From Candidatus Villigracilaceae bacterium (GTDB taxonomy: Bacteria; Chloroflexota; Anaerolineae; Anaerolineales; Villigracilaceae): DNA of 64,000 bases. The DNA lies in assembly GCA_026645935.1 (NCBI GenBank), contig JAPKMP010000003.1, positions 124,001 to 188,000 of the forward strand, read 5' to 3'. The notes beneath the pieces are model-generated. The model made no database searches. It saw only the letters and a program-made list of their open reading frames with translations, and was not told the origin of the DNA. Position numbers and translations under genes: made by a program. Shown here in pieces: positions 19,759-28,948 of this stretch. Numbering within the stretch: position 1 is the stretch's first letter; each line of letters opens with the position of its first letter.

Positions 19759-21177
19759 ATGAAAATCGCTTTTGTGCTTTCCCGCGGTATCCATTATTTT
19801 TATTACGATCGTGTAGTGCGTTTGCTCCATGCCTGGGGGCATGAGGTCCGCATTGTTTCCTCTGCCGATTTTTCGGATGAAGGGAATAAATCCAGCCGGG
19901 CGTTGAAAAAACTCCTTATAGATGAATCTGGAATTGTCCTTGAAGATGCTTTGCCCCGCAAAAACTACATCTACCTCTGTGAGTTGATTCGAGGGCTTCG
20001 GGATTATGCCAATTTCATCCGCCCGGAGCATCCCACCCCGCATTTGGCTGTGAATTGGGTCAGAAAGGAACTATCTCCGAAGGTCTTGAATCTGATTCAA
20101 AAGCCGCTCATTATGCAAATTATTGCAACAAAATCCGCAAGGGCGTTTTTATCTTTTCTCGAGTCGTTGATCCTGCCTGAGGAGCAAATCGTCAAATGGT
20201 TGAAAGATTTCCAACCGCAGATCGTTTTTGCTTCTCCTTATGTATTCACCGGCGAGATTGAGATCGAATATACCAAGGCGGCGCAGTCGCTGAATATTCC
20301 AGTTATTGCTTCGTTATTAAGTTGGGATAATCTGACCAGTAAAGGCACCTATAAGATCAGGCCCGACTGGCTTTTTGTGTGGAACCAAAACCTGAAGGAC
20401 GAAGCGATTCAGATCCATGATTTTGAAAAAGAGCATGTGGTTATCGCAGGCGCTCCGGTGTATGATCCGTGGTTCGAGTTGACTCCTTCCTTGGATAGAG
20501 CGTCGATCTGTCTGCAGGCAGGCATCAATCCAGAGAAACCATATATACTATATTTGTGTTCCTCGCGCGGGATTTCGGATAATGAAATTGGGTTGATCCG
20601 GGAGCTGACAGCCTGCCTGGGAAAGATGGAACCAGCAGAACGCCCATCCGTCATAATCCGCCCTCATCCATTCAACCCGGTAGAGCCCGGCGAGGTCGAG
20701 AACGATTGGGTGAAGGTATTTCCAAAAGGCGGGCAGAGACCAGATAGCGACGAGACGCGCCAGTTATATTACGACAGTCTGCACCACAGCGCGGTTGTCT
20801 TCGGTATTAATACCACCGGGTTCCTGGAAGCGGCGTTGGTGGATAAGCCCTGTGTAACCCTGGTCAATCCATTAACCAATTATGGGCAGGAACAACGTGC
20901 GCATTTCAGGCACCTTACGGAGGCGGATTTCATCGAAATTGCAAAAGACTTTGAAGGGCTGGCAGACTGCATCGCAGGGATTATCAAAGGCGAGGACGCA
21001 AAAAAGGCAAACCGGCGGAATTTCGTCCATCAATTCCTGCGCCCGCAGGGAATGAACATCCCCGCATCACGGGTCGTGGCTGGAGCGATTCTTGCCGTGG
21101 GACGCGGAGAGAAGCCGGAAAACTGGGACATGCGAAATTCACCCGAGGAGATTCTGGCGTCGTCGCTGGTTCCATGA
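19759..21177 (+). CDS. GT-B fold glycosyl/glycerophosphotransferase-like protein, family copy 1
   Basis: A 472-residue two-domain protein. The N-terminus has the LSRGIHYFYYDRVVRLL and WGHEVRIVS motifs of a GT-B acceptor domain. Mid-protein LSWDNLTSKGTY, then IIRPHPFNP and VVFGINTTGFLEAALVDKPCVTL in the C-terminal domain resemble CDP-glycerol glycerophosphotransferases and related capsule GT-B enzymes. It is homologous to the proteins at 21363 (close) and 28949 (distant). I cannot name the reaction; transfer of a nucleotide-activated sugar, possibly a CMP-linked one, is a guess based on fold and neighbours. Confidence 0.7.
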   Translation: MKIAFVLSRGIHYFYYDRVVRLLHAWGHEVRIVSSADFSDEGNKSSRALKKLLIDESGIVLEDALPRKNYIYLCELIRGLRDYANFIRPEHPTPHLAVNWVRKELSPKVLNLIQKPLIMQIIATKSARAFLSFLESLILPEEQIVKWLKDFQPQIVFASPYVFTGEIEIEYTKAAQSLNIPVIASLLSWDNLTSKGTYKIRPDWLFVWNQNLKDEAIQIHDFEKEHVVIAGAPVYDPWFELTPSLDRASICLQAGINPEKPYILYLCSSRGISDNEIGLIRELTACLGKMEPAERPSVIIRPHPFNPVEPGEVENDWVKVFPKGGQRPDSDETRQLYYDSLHHSAVVFGINTTGFLEAALVDKPCVTLVNPLTNYGQEQRAHFRHLTEADFIEIAKDFEGLADCIAGIIKGEDAKKANRRNFVHQFLRPQGMNIPASRVVAGAILAVGRGEKPENWDMRNSPEEILASSLVP

Positions 21178-21362
21178 AACATATTTCCATTGAACTTGAG
21201 TGCGAGCGAGTTCATTATTAAATCGGCTGATTGCGGTTATTATTGCGATCCTTCCTGTCGAGCGGAAACTTGCCAGACGCTGTAACGCAGTTGATTTCGT
21301 ACGAGCCATATGACAGAAACAAAAATTTCCGGCCATATACCAGGATTTTAAGTTGGAGAAAA

Positions 21363-22769
21363 ATGCGAGTCCTTTTTGTTTCAGCAAATTACAGTTACTA
21401 CTTTACCATTGACCCTGTCGTACGGGAGTTGGATCGTCGCGGCCACGAGGTTCATGTAGCGACAGGCTGGTGGGAGAAGCGGAATTTTCCGGCCGATTCG
21501 TTGAAAAAAGCCCAGGCGGACTTGTCGAACCTGGCAGTTCATTCTTTGTTGAAGCGCCGATTTCTGTATCGCTTCGCGCGGAATTTGCGCGAGGTGCTTA
21601 ATTATGCTTTCATCCTAAATCATGAAGAGACGAGATCCTTCGACGTCGTCCTTTGGGGTCGGTTTTTTCCTTCATGGTTATGGCGCATCATCGGAATACC
21701 CGCAGTGAAGGCGAAATTGAAGAACCGTACCTTTCAACAAATGTTGCGCGCATGGGAACAGAAAATACCGGTGGATCCGTTCATTGTGAAGGAGATTCGA
21801 CGCATTGAACCGGATGTTGTTCTGTTGTTACCGCTAGTGAACCCCGACTCCCGCGAAACGGAATATTTGCGGGCGGCAAAGGCGCTTGGAATTCCCACCA
21901 TCTATGCCATGGCGAGTTGGGACAATACTTCCACCAAGGGAACGTTTCACGGGTTTCCCGATCATTGTTTGGTATGGAATCATCCTCTTGCCGATGAGGT
22001 AGTGCGTCTCCACGGGCTTCCCCGTGAAAGCGTTTATACGACTGGCACGCCCCGGTTGTCCCATCTGTTCAGCGGCGCAACGGAGGAGTACATTCTTCCG
22101 CGCGATGAGTTTTTCCGCCTTGCCGGGTTGGATGCGGACAAACCCTTTGTTCTTTATGTATGCTCGACTTTCTTATTGAATGCCGAAAGACAGAAGGTCG
22201 AGGAGTCGCTGGTCATCCTTGAAGCCGCCAAGGCGTTGAAAATGAATCCGCGCACAAAGGATATGAATATGCTGGTCCGTCCGCATCCGTTCAACATGAA
22301 ATACATCCTCGACCTGGTCGGCAGGAGCACTTCGAATATCGTGGCGTTCCCCGTGAACGGCGAAATACCGGATACCGAGGAAAAAATGAAGCGATACTAC
22401 AGCTCGATTTATTATTCCTCAGCGGTGATGGGCGTGAATACGACGGCGTTTTTGGAGGTTGCGGCGCTCGACAAGCCCTGTATTACCCTGTATTTCGGGG
22501 AATATACGGAAACCCAGTCCCTGCCCCATTTCCATCATCTGGTTGATGGAAATTTCTTGGAGACGGCGAGAGACGCCGTTGAAGCCGCCGCCCTGGTCGA
22601 GAAGATCAGGAATGGAGCCGACATGCACGCCAGGCAGCGCCGCGAATTTGCGAAGTATTTTCTCCATCCTTGCGATAAACCGGCCGTCGTTGTCTATGCC
22701 GATCTAATCGAAAAAATCGCCATGCAAAAATCGTTGGCAATCTCCGACCATGTCAGAAGGGAGATGTGA
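21363..22769 (+). CDS. GT-B fold glycosyl/glycerophosphotransferase-like protein, family copy 2
   Basis: A 468-residue protein that aligns along its length with the one at 19759: RVLFVSANYSYYFTIDPVV, RRGHEVHVATG, MASWDNTSTKGTF, LVRPHPFNMK and VMGVNTTAFLEVAALDKPCITL. GGAG lies 5 bases before the ATG at 21363, so I prefer it to an upstream start at 21231. The stretch 21178-21362 between the copies holds no gene. Gene order suggests tandem duplication followed by divergence. Function is unknown beyond a probable transferase. Confidence 0.72.
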   Translation: MRVLFVSANYSYYFTIDPVVRELDRRGHEVHVATGWWEKRNFPADSLKKAQADLSNLAVHSLLKRRFLYRFARNLREVLNYAFILNHEETRSFDVVLWGRFFPSWLWRIIGIPAVKAKLKNRTFQQMLRAWEQKIPVDPFIVKEIRRIEPDVVLLLPLVNPDSRETEYLRAAKALGIPTIYAMASWDNTSTKGTFHGFPDHCLVWNHPLADEVVRLHGLPRESVYTTGTPRLSHLFSGATEEYILPRDEFFRLAGLDADKPFVLYVCSTFLLNAERQKVEESLVILEAAKALKMNPRTKDMNMLVRPHPFNMKYILDLVGRSTSNIVAFPVNGEIPDTEEKMKRYYSSIYYSSAVMGVNTTAFLEVAALDKPCITLYFGEYTETQSLPHFHHLVDGNFLETARDAVEAAALVEKIRNGADMHARQRREFAKYFLHPCDKPAVVVYADLIEKIAMQKSLAISDHVRREM

Positions 22770-23612
22770 ATGAAAGAAAACGAAAGGCTCCATGACAGGA
22801 TTGCCTTCAAGATTGTGAATTTATTTGGCGCCACCTTCAAAGCGCGCCTCATGGATAAGCTCCCGCTGTATCGTGAAGCATTCTTTTGCAAAGGCGTGTT
22901 TTGTTATATTTCTTCGATGATGGAATTAAGCCGAAGCGAGCGGTTATATTTGCCCGAAGTCCGCGCCTGGCTGGAAAGTTTTGCGCCTGGCGATGTTTTC
23001 TACGATATCGGCGCCAATATCGGCATGTTCAGCCTGACTGTTGCAAAGATCCACCGTGGACAGATCAAAGCGTATGCGTTCGAACCATCATTCTCGACCT
23101 TTGGCTCCTTCGTCCACAATGTGATCGGAAACGGGTTTGAAGATGTCATCATTCCTTTTTCCATTGCATTGGGTCGCGGGCAGGAATTGCTCGATTTCAA
23201 CTACACGGATATAACATCCGGCGCTTCCGTGCATACACTGGGCAGGTTGGTCAACCAGACCGGCGGAGAATTTACCCCCGCTTTCAAACAGCAGGTCATC
23301 AGTTATTCGCTGGATAACCTTGTGGATCAGTTCGATTTCCCCGTGCCAACCCACATAAAAATCGATGTGGACGGCGGTGAAACTGAAATTATTGAGGGTA
23401 TGCAAAAGACTTTAGCCAGGCCGGATGTAAAATCCGTGTTGGTCGAGGTAACTGAGGTTAGCAAGGACGATCCGTCGGTCAGGCAGATCATATCCAATTT
23501 CGAGATTGCCGGATTCAAGGAGGAACTGAGAATCCGCCATCCCGGTTACAAGAATTACCCCTTCGTCTTCGAAATCCTATTTACAAAGAACTGGAAATTT
23601 TCCCATGCTTAG
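22770..23612 (+). CDS. FkbM family methyltransferase, copy 3
   Basis: A 280-residue FkbM enzyme: YDIGANIGMFSLTVAK (about 75-90), AFEPSFSTF, and KIDVDGGETEIIEGM (about 190-204), where DG replaces the usual EG. It starts right after the preceding stop with GGGAG upstream and overlaps the neuB gene by 8 bases, so it may be translated with the nonulosonate operon. It could methylate the nonulosonate or the residue next to it; that is inference from position. Confidence 0.85.
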   Translation: MKENERLHDRIAFKIVNLFGATFKARLMDKLPLYREAFFCKGVFCYISSMMELSRSERLYLPEVRAWLESFAPGDVFYDIGANIGMFSLTVAKIHRGQIKAYAFEPSFSTFGSFVHNVIGNGFEDVIIPFSIALGRGQELLDFNYTDITSGASVHTLGRLVNQTGGEFTPAFKQQVISYSLDNLVDQFDFPVPTHIKIDVDGGETEIIEGMQKTLARPDVKSVLVEVTEVSKDDPSVRQIISNFEIAGFKEELRIRHPGYKNYPFVFEILFTKNWKFSHA

Positions 23613-24654
23613 AAATCTTGAAATTGACAGATATACCATCTCCGACGACAGCGACTGTTTCGTGATCGCTGAGATCGGCAACAACCACCAGGGCAACCTG
23701 CAAAAGGCGATGGACCTGTTCAAATCCGCCAAGGAGTGTGGAGTGGATGCGGTCAAATTGCAGAAGCGCGATAACAAGTCCCTGCTGACCAAAGCAGCGT
23801 ATGACAAACCGTATGATAATGAGAATAGCTTTGGCGCAACTTATGGCGAACACCGTGAGGCGCTGGAATTCGGTAAAAAAGAATATGTTGAACTAAAAAA
23901 ATATGCCGAGGAAATCGGTTTGACCATGTTCGCCACTGCCTTTGATATGAAAAGTGCAGACTTCCTTGCCGAGCTTGATATGCCGCTTTACAAGATTGCT
24001 TCAGGCGATTTGAAGAACACGCCGCTTCTCAAGCACGTTGCCAAAATCGGTAAGCCGATGATAATCAGCACCGGTGGTGGTTTAATGGAAGATGTTCAGC
24101 GTGCATATGACGCCATCATGCCAATCAACAAACAGTTGGCGATTCTGCAATGCACTGCATCGTATCCTGCTGAGCCACAGGATCTGAATTTGCGGGTTAT
24201 CACTACTTACCGCGAGAAGTTCCCGGATGTGGTTGTTGGTTTGTCCGACCATGAAAATGGAATTGCGATGGCGCTGGCAGCGTATGTACTTGGTTCACGT
24301 ATGGTGGAACAACACTTTACGCTCAATCACACCTGGAAGGGCACCGACCATGCTTTTTCCCTTGAACCAATTGGTATGAAGAAACTAGTTCGCGATTTGC
24401 GGCGGGTAAAGCTGGCAATGGGTGATGGTGAGAAACGCATTTATCCGAGTGAGGTTAACCCGATTCACAAGATGGGCAAGAAACTTGTTGCTGCGCGTGA
24501 TCTCAAAGCGGGTCAGGTTCTGACCCGTGACGACATTGCCATCAAATCGCCCAGCGACGGCATCCCGCCGTATGAGCTGGATAATGTCATTGGCAAGACT
24601 CTCACCAAAGACTTGCATGAAGACGATAATTTTGCGTTCGAGATTTTGAAGTGA
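23605..24654 (+). CDS. neuB: NeuB-family nonulosonate/ulosonate synthase, copy 1
   Basis: A 349-residue enzyme that condenses phosphoenolpyruvate with an aldose or hexosamine derivative to give a 3-deoxy-2-keto acid. FVIAEIGNNHQGNL (about 20-33), VKLQKR, YKIASGD, LQCTASYPA, GLSDHENG and the metal ligands of the barrel are present, and a C-terminal SAF (antifreeze-like) domain covers about 290-345. It is distinct from the second NeuB-family protein on the minus strand at 47669-48703. Its operon partners are an aldehyde dehydrogenase, a CMP-sugar synthetase and a transketolase, which is unusual. The aldose substrate is therefore uncertain: ManNAc, a bacillosamine-type sugar or a non-amino sugar are all possible. 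Confidence 0.9.
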   Translation: MLRNLEIDRYTISDDSDCFVIAEIGNNHQGNLQKAMDLFKSAKECGVDAVKLQKRDNKSLLTKAAYDKPYDNENSFGATYGEHREALEFGKKEYVELKKYAEEIGLTMFATAFDMKSADFLAELDMPLYKIASGDLKNTPLLKHVAKIGKPMIISTGGGLMEDVQRAYDAIMPINKQLAILQCTASYPAEPQDLNLRVITTYREKFPDVVVGLSDHENGIAMALAAYVLGSRMVEQHFTLNHTWKGTDHAFSLEPIGMKKLVRDLRRVKLAMGDGEKRIYPSEVNPIHKMGKKLVAARDLKAGQVLTRDDIAIKSPSDGIPPYELDNVIGKTLTKDLHEDDNFAFEILK

Positions 24655-24661
24655 TGACTGA

Positions 24662-24688
24662 GTAAGTCACGCTCAAAGCGTGACCTAC
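24662..24688. repeat. Palindromic repeat after neuB
   Basis: GTCACGCT and AGCGTGAC form a perfect 8-bp stem around CAA (24666-24684); GTA and TAC extend it beyond one mismatch. It begins 8 bases after the neuB stop. There is no T run, so I read it as a dispersed palindrome and not a normal terminator. Confidence 0.65.
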
Positions 24689-24708
24689 GGATTGTTTCAA
24701 AGGCACAT

Positions 24709-26169
24709 ATGCTTTCAAACCAAATCCCTAACTGGATCGGCACACAAGAACAGCCCACTCAAGCCAATGAGTGGTTCGAAAAACTCAACCCCGCGAACGG
24801 ACAGGTCCTCTTCAAAGTGGCGCGTTCCCGTTCAACGGATATTGTTCAAGCCATTGAAGCGGCAAAGAAAGTCCAACCTGCCTGGGCAGATACGCCTGCC
24901 GTACAGCGCGGCATGATTCTGCACAAGATCGTGGTGGGGATGCAGAACCGTCAGAGTGAGATCGCTGCCATTGTCGCCGCTGAAACTGGAAAGTCCATGA
25001 AAGAGGCGTTGGGCGAAACGGGCGGAGCGATCCAATGCGGATTGTTCTACGCTAGCGAAGGTCAACGTCTATATGGTCGCACTACCACGAGCGGCACGGC
25101 GAATAAATATGCGATGACCATTCGTCAGCCCATCGGTGTGGCGGGACTCATCATCGCTGCGAACACGCCGATCGCGAATGTGGCGTGGAAGGTTTTCCCG
25201 GCGCTCATCTGCGGCAATGCCGCCATTTTGAAAGCCGCCGAAGATACGCCAGCCACAGCGTGGATCTTTGGGCAGATCGCGAAAGAAGCGGGTTTGCCCG
25301 ATGGTGTCTTGAGCATCATGCAGGGATTTGGCGAAGAGGCGGGCGCGCCATTGGTTGCGCACAATGATGTCGGCGTGATCAGTTTCACCGGCTCAACCGA
25401 AGTGGGACGCATCATCAACCGTGTCGCAGGGGAACGCTTCGCGCGCATCTCGCTGGAATTGGGCGGGAAGAATCCGCTCGTGGTGTGTGACGACGCTGAC
25501 TTGGAGAACGCCGTCAAATGGGTGCTGCTCTCTGCCTTCAGTAATGCGGGACAGCGTTGCGCGTCAACCAGCCGCATTATCATTTTCGAATCAGTGTACG
25601 AAAAATTCCGTGATCTGCTCGTGGAAAAGACGAAGAAGTTGAAGATTGGCACGGCAGATGATTGTGATTTCGGCGCAGTTATCAATGAAGGGCAATTGCT
25701 CAATATGGTGGACGCCGTACAAAAAGCCAAAAAGAACGGCGCGACCATCCTTTGTGGCGGCGAGCGCATGACCGATGCCGAACACAAAGACGGTTACTAC
25801 ATGGCACCGACATTGATCGAGAATGTTGATCCGCACGATGAAATTTCAGAATGCGAGTTGTTTGGACCGGTAGCTTTATTGTTCAAAGTGAAGGATTTTG
25901 AACACGCGCTTCAAATGGCGAATGATACACCTTATGGTTTGACCGCCAGCATTCACACCAAAAGTATTCATCGTGCTACACGTTTCTATGACAAGGTTCA
26001 AACGGGTGTGGCAGTTGTCAATGCCGGGACTCATGGCTCTGAGCCCCATATGCCTTTTGGCGGACGTAAACTTTCGGGCAATGGTTCGCGTGAGCCGGGT
26101 ACCGAGGCGCTCAATATTTATTCTGAATTGAAAGATGTGTACATTAACATCGACCCGACGCAGGTATGA
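24709..26169 (+). CDS. Aldehyde dehydrogenase family protein in nonulosonate operon
   Basis: A 486-residue NAD(P)-dependent aldehyde dehydrogenase with all catalytic parts: the N of AANTP (about 153), K of ILKAAEDTP (about 177), FTGSTEVG, the general-base E of LELGGKNP (about 251) and the nucleophile C of NAGQRCAST (about 285). It oxidises an aldehyde to a carboxylate in the cytoplasm. Its place between neuB and neuA, with a 4-base overlap with neuA, ties it to sugar synthesis, not to general metabolism. It might make a uronic or aldaric acid, or act before the NeuB step on an aldose. No ALDH is part of the known NeuAc, Leg or Pse pathways. Confidence 0.9.
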   Translation: MLSNQIPNWIGTQEQPTQANEWFEKLNPANGQVLFKVARSRSTDIVQAIEAAKKVQPAWADTPAVQRGMILHKIVVGMQNRQSEIAAIVAAETGKSMKEALGETGGAIQCGLFYASEGQRLYGRTTTSGTANKYAMTIRQPIGVAGLIIAANTPIANVAWKVFPALICGNAAILKAAEDTPATAWIFGQIAKEAGLPDGVLSIMQGFGEEAGAPLVAHNDVGVISFTGSTEVGRIINRVAGERFARISLELGGKNPLVVCDDADLENAVKWVLLSAFSNAGQRCASTSRIIIFESVYEKFRDLLVEKTKKLKIGTADDCDFGAVINEGQLLNMVDAVQKAKKNGATILCGGERMTDAEHKDGYYMAPTLIENVDPHDEISECELFGPVALLFKVKDFEHALQMANDTPYGLTASIHTKSIHRATRFYDKVQTGVAVVNAGTHGSEPHMPFGGRKLSGNGSREPGTEALNIYSELKDVYINIDPTQV

Positions 26170-26915
26170 GCAAAAGTAATCCTTCGATCATCGCCTTGAT
26201 TCCCGCACGCGCCGGTTCGAAACGCGTGCAGGGAAAAAATATCCGCCCGTTGGTGGGGCATCCGTTGATTGCGTATACGATCTGCGCCGCGAAGCAAAGC
26301 GGAATTTTTGCGGATATTCTCGTCTCGACTGACTCAGAAGAGTATGCTGAAATTTCGCGACAATACGGCGCGGAAGTTCCTTTTCTTCGTCCTGCCGAAA
26401 TTGCAGGCGATTTAGCGCTCGATATCGAATGGTTGGACTTTACGCTTCACAAACTGAAAGAGATGGGACGCGAGTACGATTGCTTCAGCATCCTGCGCCC
26501 GACCAGTCCCTTCCGTTTGCCGAGCACCATTCAGCGTGCATGGAATGCGTTCAAAGCCGAAGAAGGCGTGGACTCGCTCCGCGCTGTGGAGAAGGTCAAG
26601 GAACACCCCGGTAAGATGTGGGTGATTCGCGGCAAACGCATGATGCCTTTGCTGCCATTTGGACCGAAGGAACAGCCATGGCACAGTACGCCCTATCAAG
26701 GCTTGCCTGAAGTCTATTCGCAGAATGCCAGCCTTGAAATTGCCTGGTCGCGTGTGGTCTTCAATGGACGAACTATCGCAGGTGAAGTGGTTATGCCGTT
26801 CATCTCGGAAGGCTATGAAGGTTTTGATGTCAATCATCCCTACGATTGGGATCTGGCAGAACGTCTCGTGGCAAGTGGAGAGGCGCAACTGCCAAAGGTA
26901 GAAAAAATTTCTTAG
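26166..26915 (+). CDS. neuA: CMP-nonulosonate synthetase (NeuA-like), copy 1
   Basis: A 249-residue nucleotidyltransferase with the CMP-sialate synthetase opening ALIPARAGSKRVQGKNIR (about 10-27), VSTDSEEYA, and RPTSPFR. It activates an ulosonic acid with CTP. It overlaps the ALDH gene by 4 bases (ATGA). A second CMP-synthetase gene lies on the minus strand at 49555-50271, matching the second NeuB, so the two sets probably handle different sugars. It lacks the extra domains seen in bifunctional NeuA proteins. Confidence 0.9.
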   Translation: MSKSNPSIIALIPARAGSKRVQGKNIRPLVGHPLIAYTICAAKQSGIFADILVSTDSEEYAEISRQYGAEVPFLRPAEIAGDLALDIEWLDFTLHKLKEMGREYDCFSILRPTSPFRLPSTIQRAWNAFKAEEGVDSLRAVEKVKEHPGKMWVIRGKRMMPLLPFGPKEQPWHSTPYQGLPEVYSQNASLEIAWSRVVFNGRTIAGEVVMPFISEGYEGFDVNHPYDWDLAERLVASGEAQLPKVEKIS

Positions 26916-26969
26916 AAAAGAATCAGGTGCGAGCGCGGGGTGAGGCACAGCGTCTATAAAGAGGAAAAC

Positions 26970-28946
26970 ATGGTCGAATTGAAATTGATCCCCGTGGAAG
27001 AATTCAAGCGCGTGCGCAACTCTTCTGCCGACAAATACAAGAAACTCCAACTCATCGCGGACATGTGCCGCGCCAACACACTCACCGAAGTGAAGCGCGC
27101 CGGGTCGGGTCATCTTGGCTCGAGCTTCAGCGCGATGGATATTGTGGTGTGGATGTATTACGAAGAGATGAACACGCTCAAGGTTGGTTTCGACAGCCCT
27201 GACCGCGATATTTATTTTTCGTCGAAGGGACATGATGTGCCGGGCTTGTATGCGGTTCTTCATTCGCTTGGCGAAATCCCCGATCATATGCTCATGTCGC
27301 TACGTCGCCTCAATGGATTAAACGGTCATCCTGACATCGGCAATCGCGGCATGGAAGCCAACTCGGGTTCGCTCGGCATGGGCATCTCGAAGGGACGCGG
27401 CATGGCGTGGGCGAAGAAGTACAACAACAATGGCGGACATGTCTTCGTGATGACCGGTGATGGTGAGTTGCAGGAAGGTCAGAATTACGAAGCCTTGCAT
27501 GTCACCGCGCATCACAAGGTGGATAACCTCACCGTCATCGTTGATGACAACAAAGTGCAATCTGATAAGCCTGTTGCCGAGATCATCGATCTTCGCAACC
27601 TTGTCGAAAAGTTCACCGCGTTCGGCTGGCATGTCATTCGCATCGATGGGCATGATTTTCGTTCCATCGAAAAGGCGCTTGCCGAAGCCAAGCAGGTCAA
27701 AGGCAAGCCGCAGATCATCATCGCTGATACCATCAAAGGTCGCGGCATTTCCTTCATGGAACATCCCGCCGCACTTGAAATTGGAAAAGGTCTCTATCCC
27801 TGGCATTCGGGCGCGCCGGATGATGCAGCCTTCGAAGCAGGTTTCTCTGAACTGATTCAGCGCATCAATGCGGACCTCGTAGCAGTGTCGCTCGACCCGT
27901 TGCATTTGACTCCCGTTGAGCCGGAAGCAAAGACCGCCACACCTTCCATGTTGGAAGGTGAACCTCTCAGCCAGGCGGCGTTGGATCGTTTATCCGTGAA
28001 GCCAACAGATGAATACGTATCGCGGGCGTATGGTCAAGCCTTGGTGGAACTTGCCGCCAAGCGCAAAGACATTGTTGTGCTCGACGCTGACCTCTCTTCT
28101 GATTGCAAAGTCCGCGATTTTGAAAATACCTATCCCGACCGTTTCATCGAAAACGGTATTGCCGAACAGGATATGGTCTCTATGGCGGCTGGTCTTGCCC
28201 GTCAGGGACTTTTACCTGTCGTCAACTCGTTTGCCAGTTTCCTTGCATCCCGCGCTAATGAGCAGATCTATAACGCGGCAGGGGAGAAGTCCAAAATTAT
28301 TTATGCCTTACATTATGCGGGTCTGATTCCCGCTGGTCCGGGCAAGTCACACCAATCCCTGCGCGATATTTCGCTCTTCTCCGCGTTGCCGAATTGCACC
28401 ATCCTGCAGCCTTGCAGCGCCGAAGAGACGCGCATGGCGATGGATTATGCCGTGAACAAAACCGATGACGTGGTTGCGCTGCGCCTCATCATCGGACCCA
28501 GTCCGCGCCGGATCGCGCTCCCGGCTGGGTATGAGTTCAAGGCTGGGGTGGGCTGTCAACTCACACCGGGGAAAGATGCGGTCATGTTCGCGTATGGACC
28601 GGTCATGCTGCACGAAGCGCTCCTCGCCAGCGAACTCCTCGCCGAGCGCGGATTTGGCTTGAGCATCGTCAACATGCCCTGGCTCAACCGCGTGGATGTG
28701 AAGTGGCTGGCTGAAGTCCTCAAGCCTTACTCAAATATCTTTATGCTCGAAGATCATCACCCCGCTGGCGGACTGATGGATAACATTCTCACCGTTTGTA
28801 GCGAACATGGCTTGTTGAATGGCAAGCAGATAATTAAGTTTGCTGTAGAAGGATATCCTGCTTGTGGTACGCCGCAACAGGCGTTGGTATTTCATGAAAT
28901 GGACGGGTTGTCCCTGTCCAAACGTGTGATAAAGTATTGTGGATAA
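26970..28946 (+). CDS. Transketolase, full length, in nonulosonate operon
   Basis: A 658-residue thiamine-diphosphate enzyme with N-terminal cofactor domain (GSGHLGSSFSA with His48; GDGELQEGQ at 163-171, then DDNK), central pyrimidine domain with the ENGIAEQD motif carrying the cofactor-activating Glu (about 410), and a C-terminal domain. AAAGAGG precedes the ATG at 26970; a GTG at 26940 is less likely. It moves a two-carbon ketol group between sugars. Motifs such as SSKGHDVPGLYAVL differ from housekeeping transketolase. Being co-linear with neuB, ALDH and neuA, it probably builds or trims the carbon chain of the aldose that NeuB uses, or makes a branched sugar. That role is inference. Confidence 0.88.
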   Translation: MVELKLIPVEEFKRVRNSSADKYKKLQLIADMCRANTLTEVKRAGSGHLGSSFSAMDIVVWMYYEEMNTLKVGFDSPDRDIYFSSKGHDVPGLYAVLHSLGEIPDHMLMSLRRLNGLNGHPDIGNRGMEANSGSLGMGISKGRGMAWAKKYNNNGGHVFVMTGDGELQEGQNYEALHVTAHHKVDNLTVIVDDNKVQSDKPVAEIIDLRNLVEKFTAFGWHVIRIDGHDFRSIEKALAEAKQVKGKPQIIIADTIKGRGISFMEHPAALEIGKGLYPWHSGAPDDAAFEAGFSELIQRINADLVAVSLDPLHLTPVEPEAKTATPSMLEGEPLSQAALDRLSVKPTDEYVSRAYGQALVELAAKRKDIVVLDADLSSDCKVRDFENTYPDRFIENGIAEQDMVSMAAGLARQGLLPVVNSFASFLASRANEQIYNAAGEKSKIIYALHYAGLIPAGPGKSHQSLRDISLFSALPNCTILQPCSAEETRMAMDYAVNKTDDVVALRLIIGPSPRRIALPAGYEFKAGVGCQLTPGKDAVMFAYGPVMLHEALLASELLAERGFGLSIVNMPWLNRVDVKWLAEVLKPYSNIFMLEDHHPAGGLMDNILTVCSEHGLLNGKQIIKFAVEGYPACGTPQQALVFHEMDGLSLSKRVIKYCG

Positions 28947-28948
28947 AA

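Noticed and set aside
21178-21362. N-terminal extension or small gene between the two GT-B genes
   Set aside because: The frame is open but has no ribosome site and no similarity to the paralogue's N-terminus; the ATG at 21363 has GGAG.
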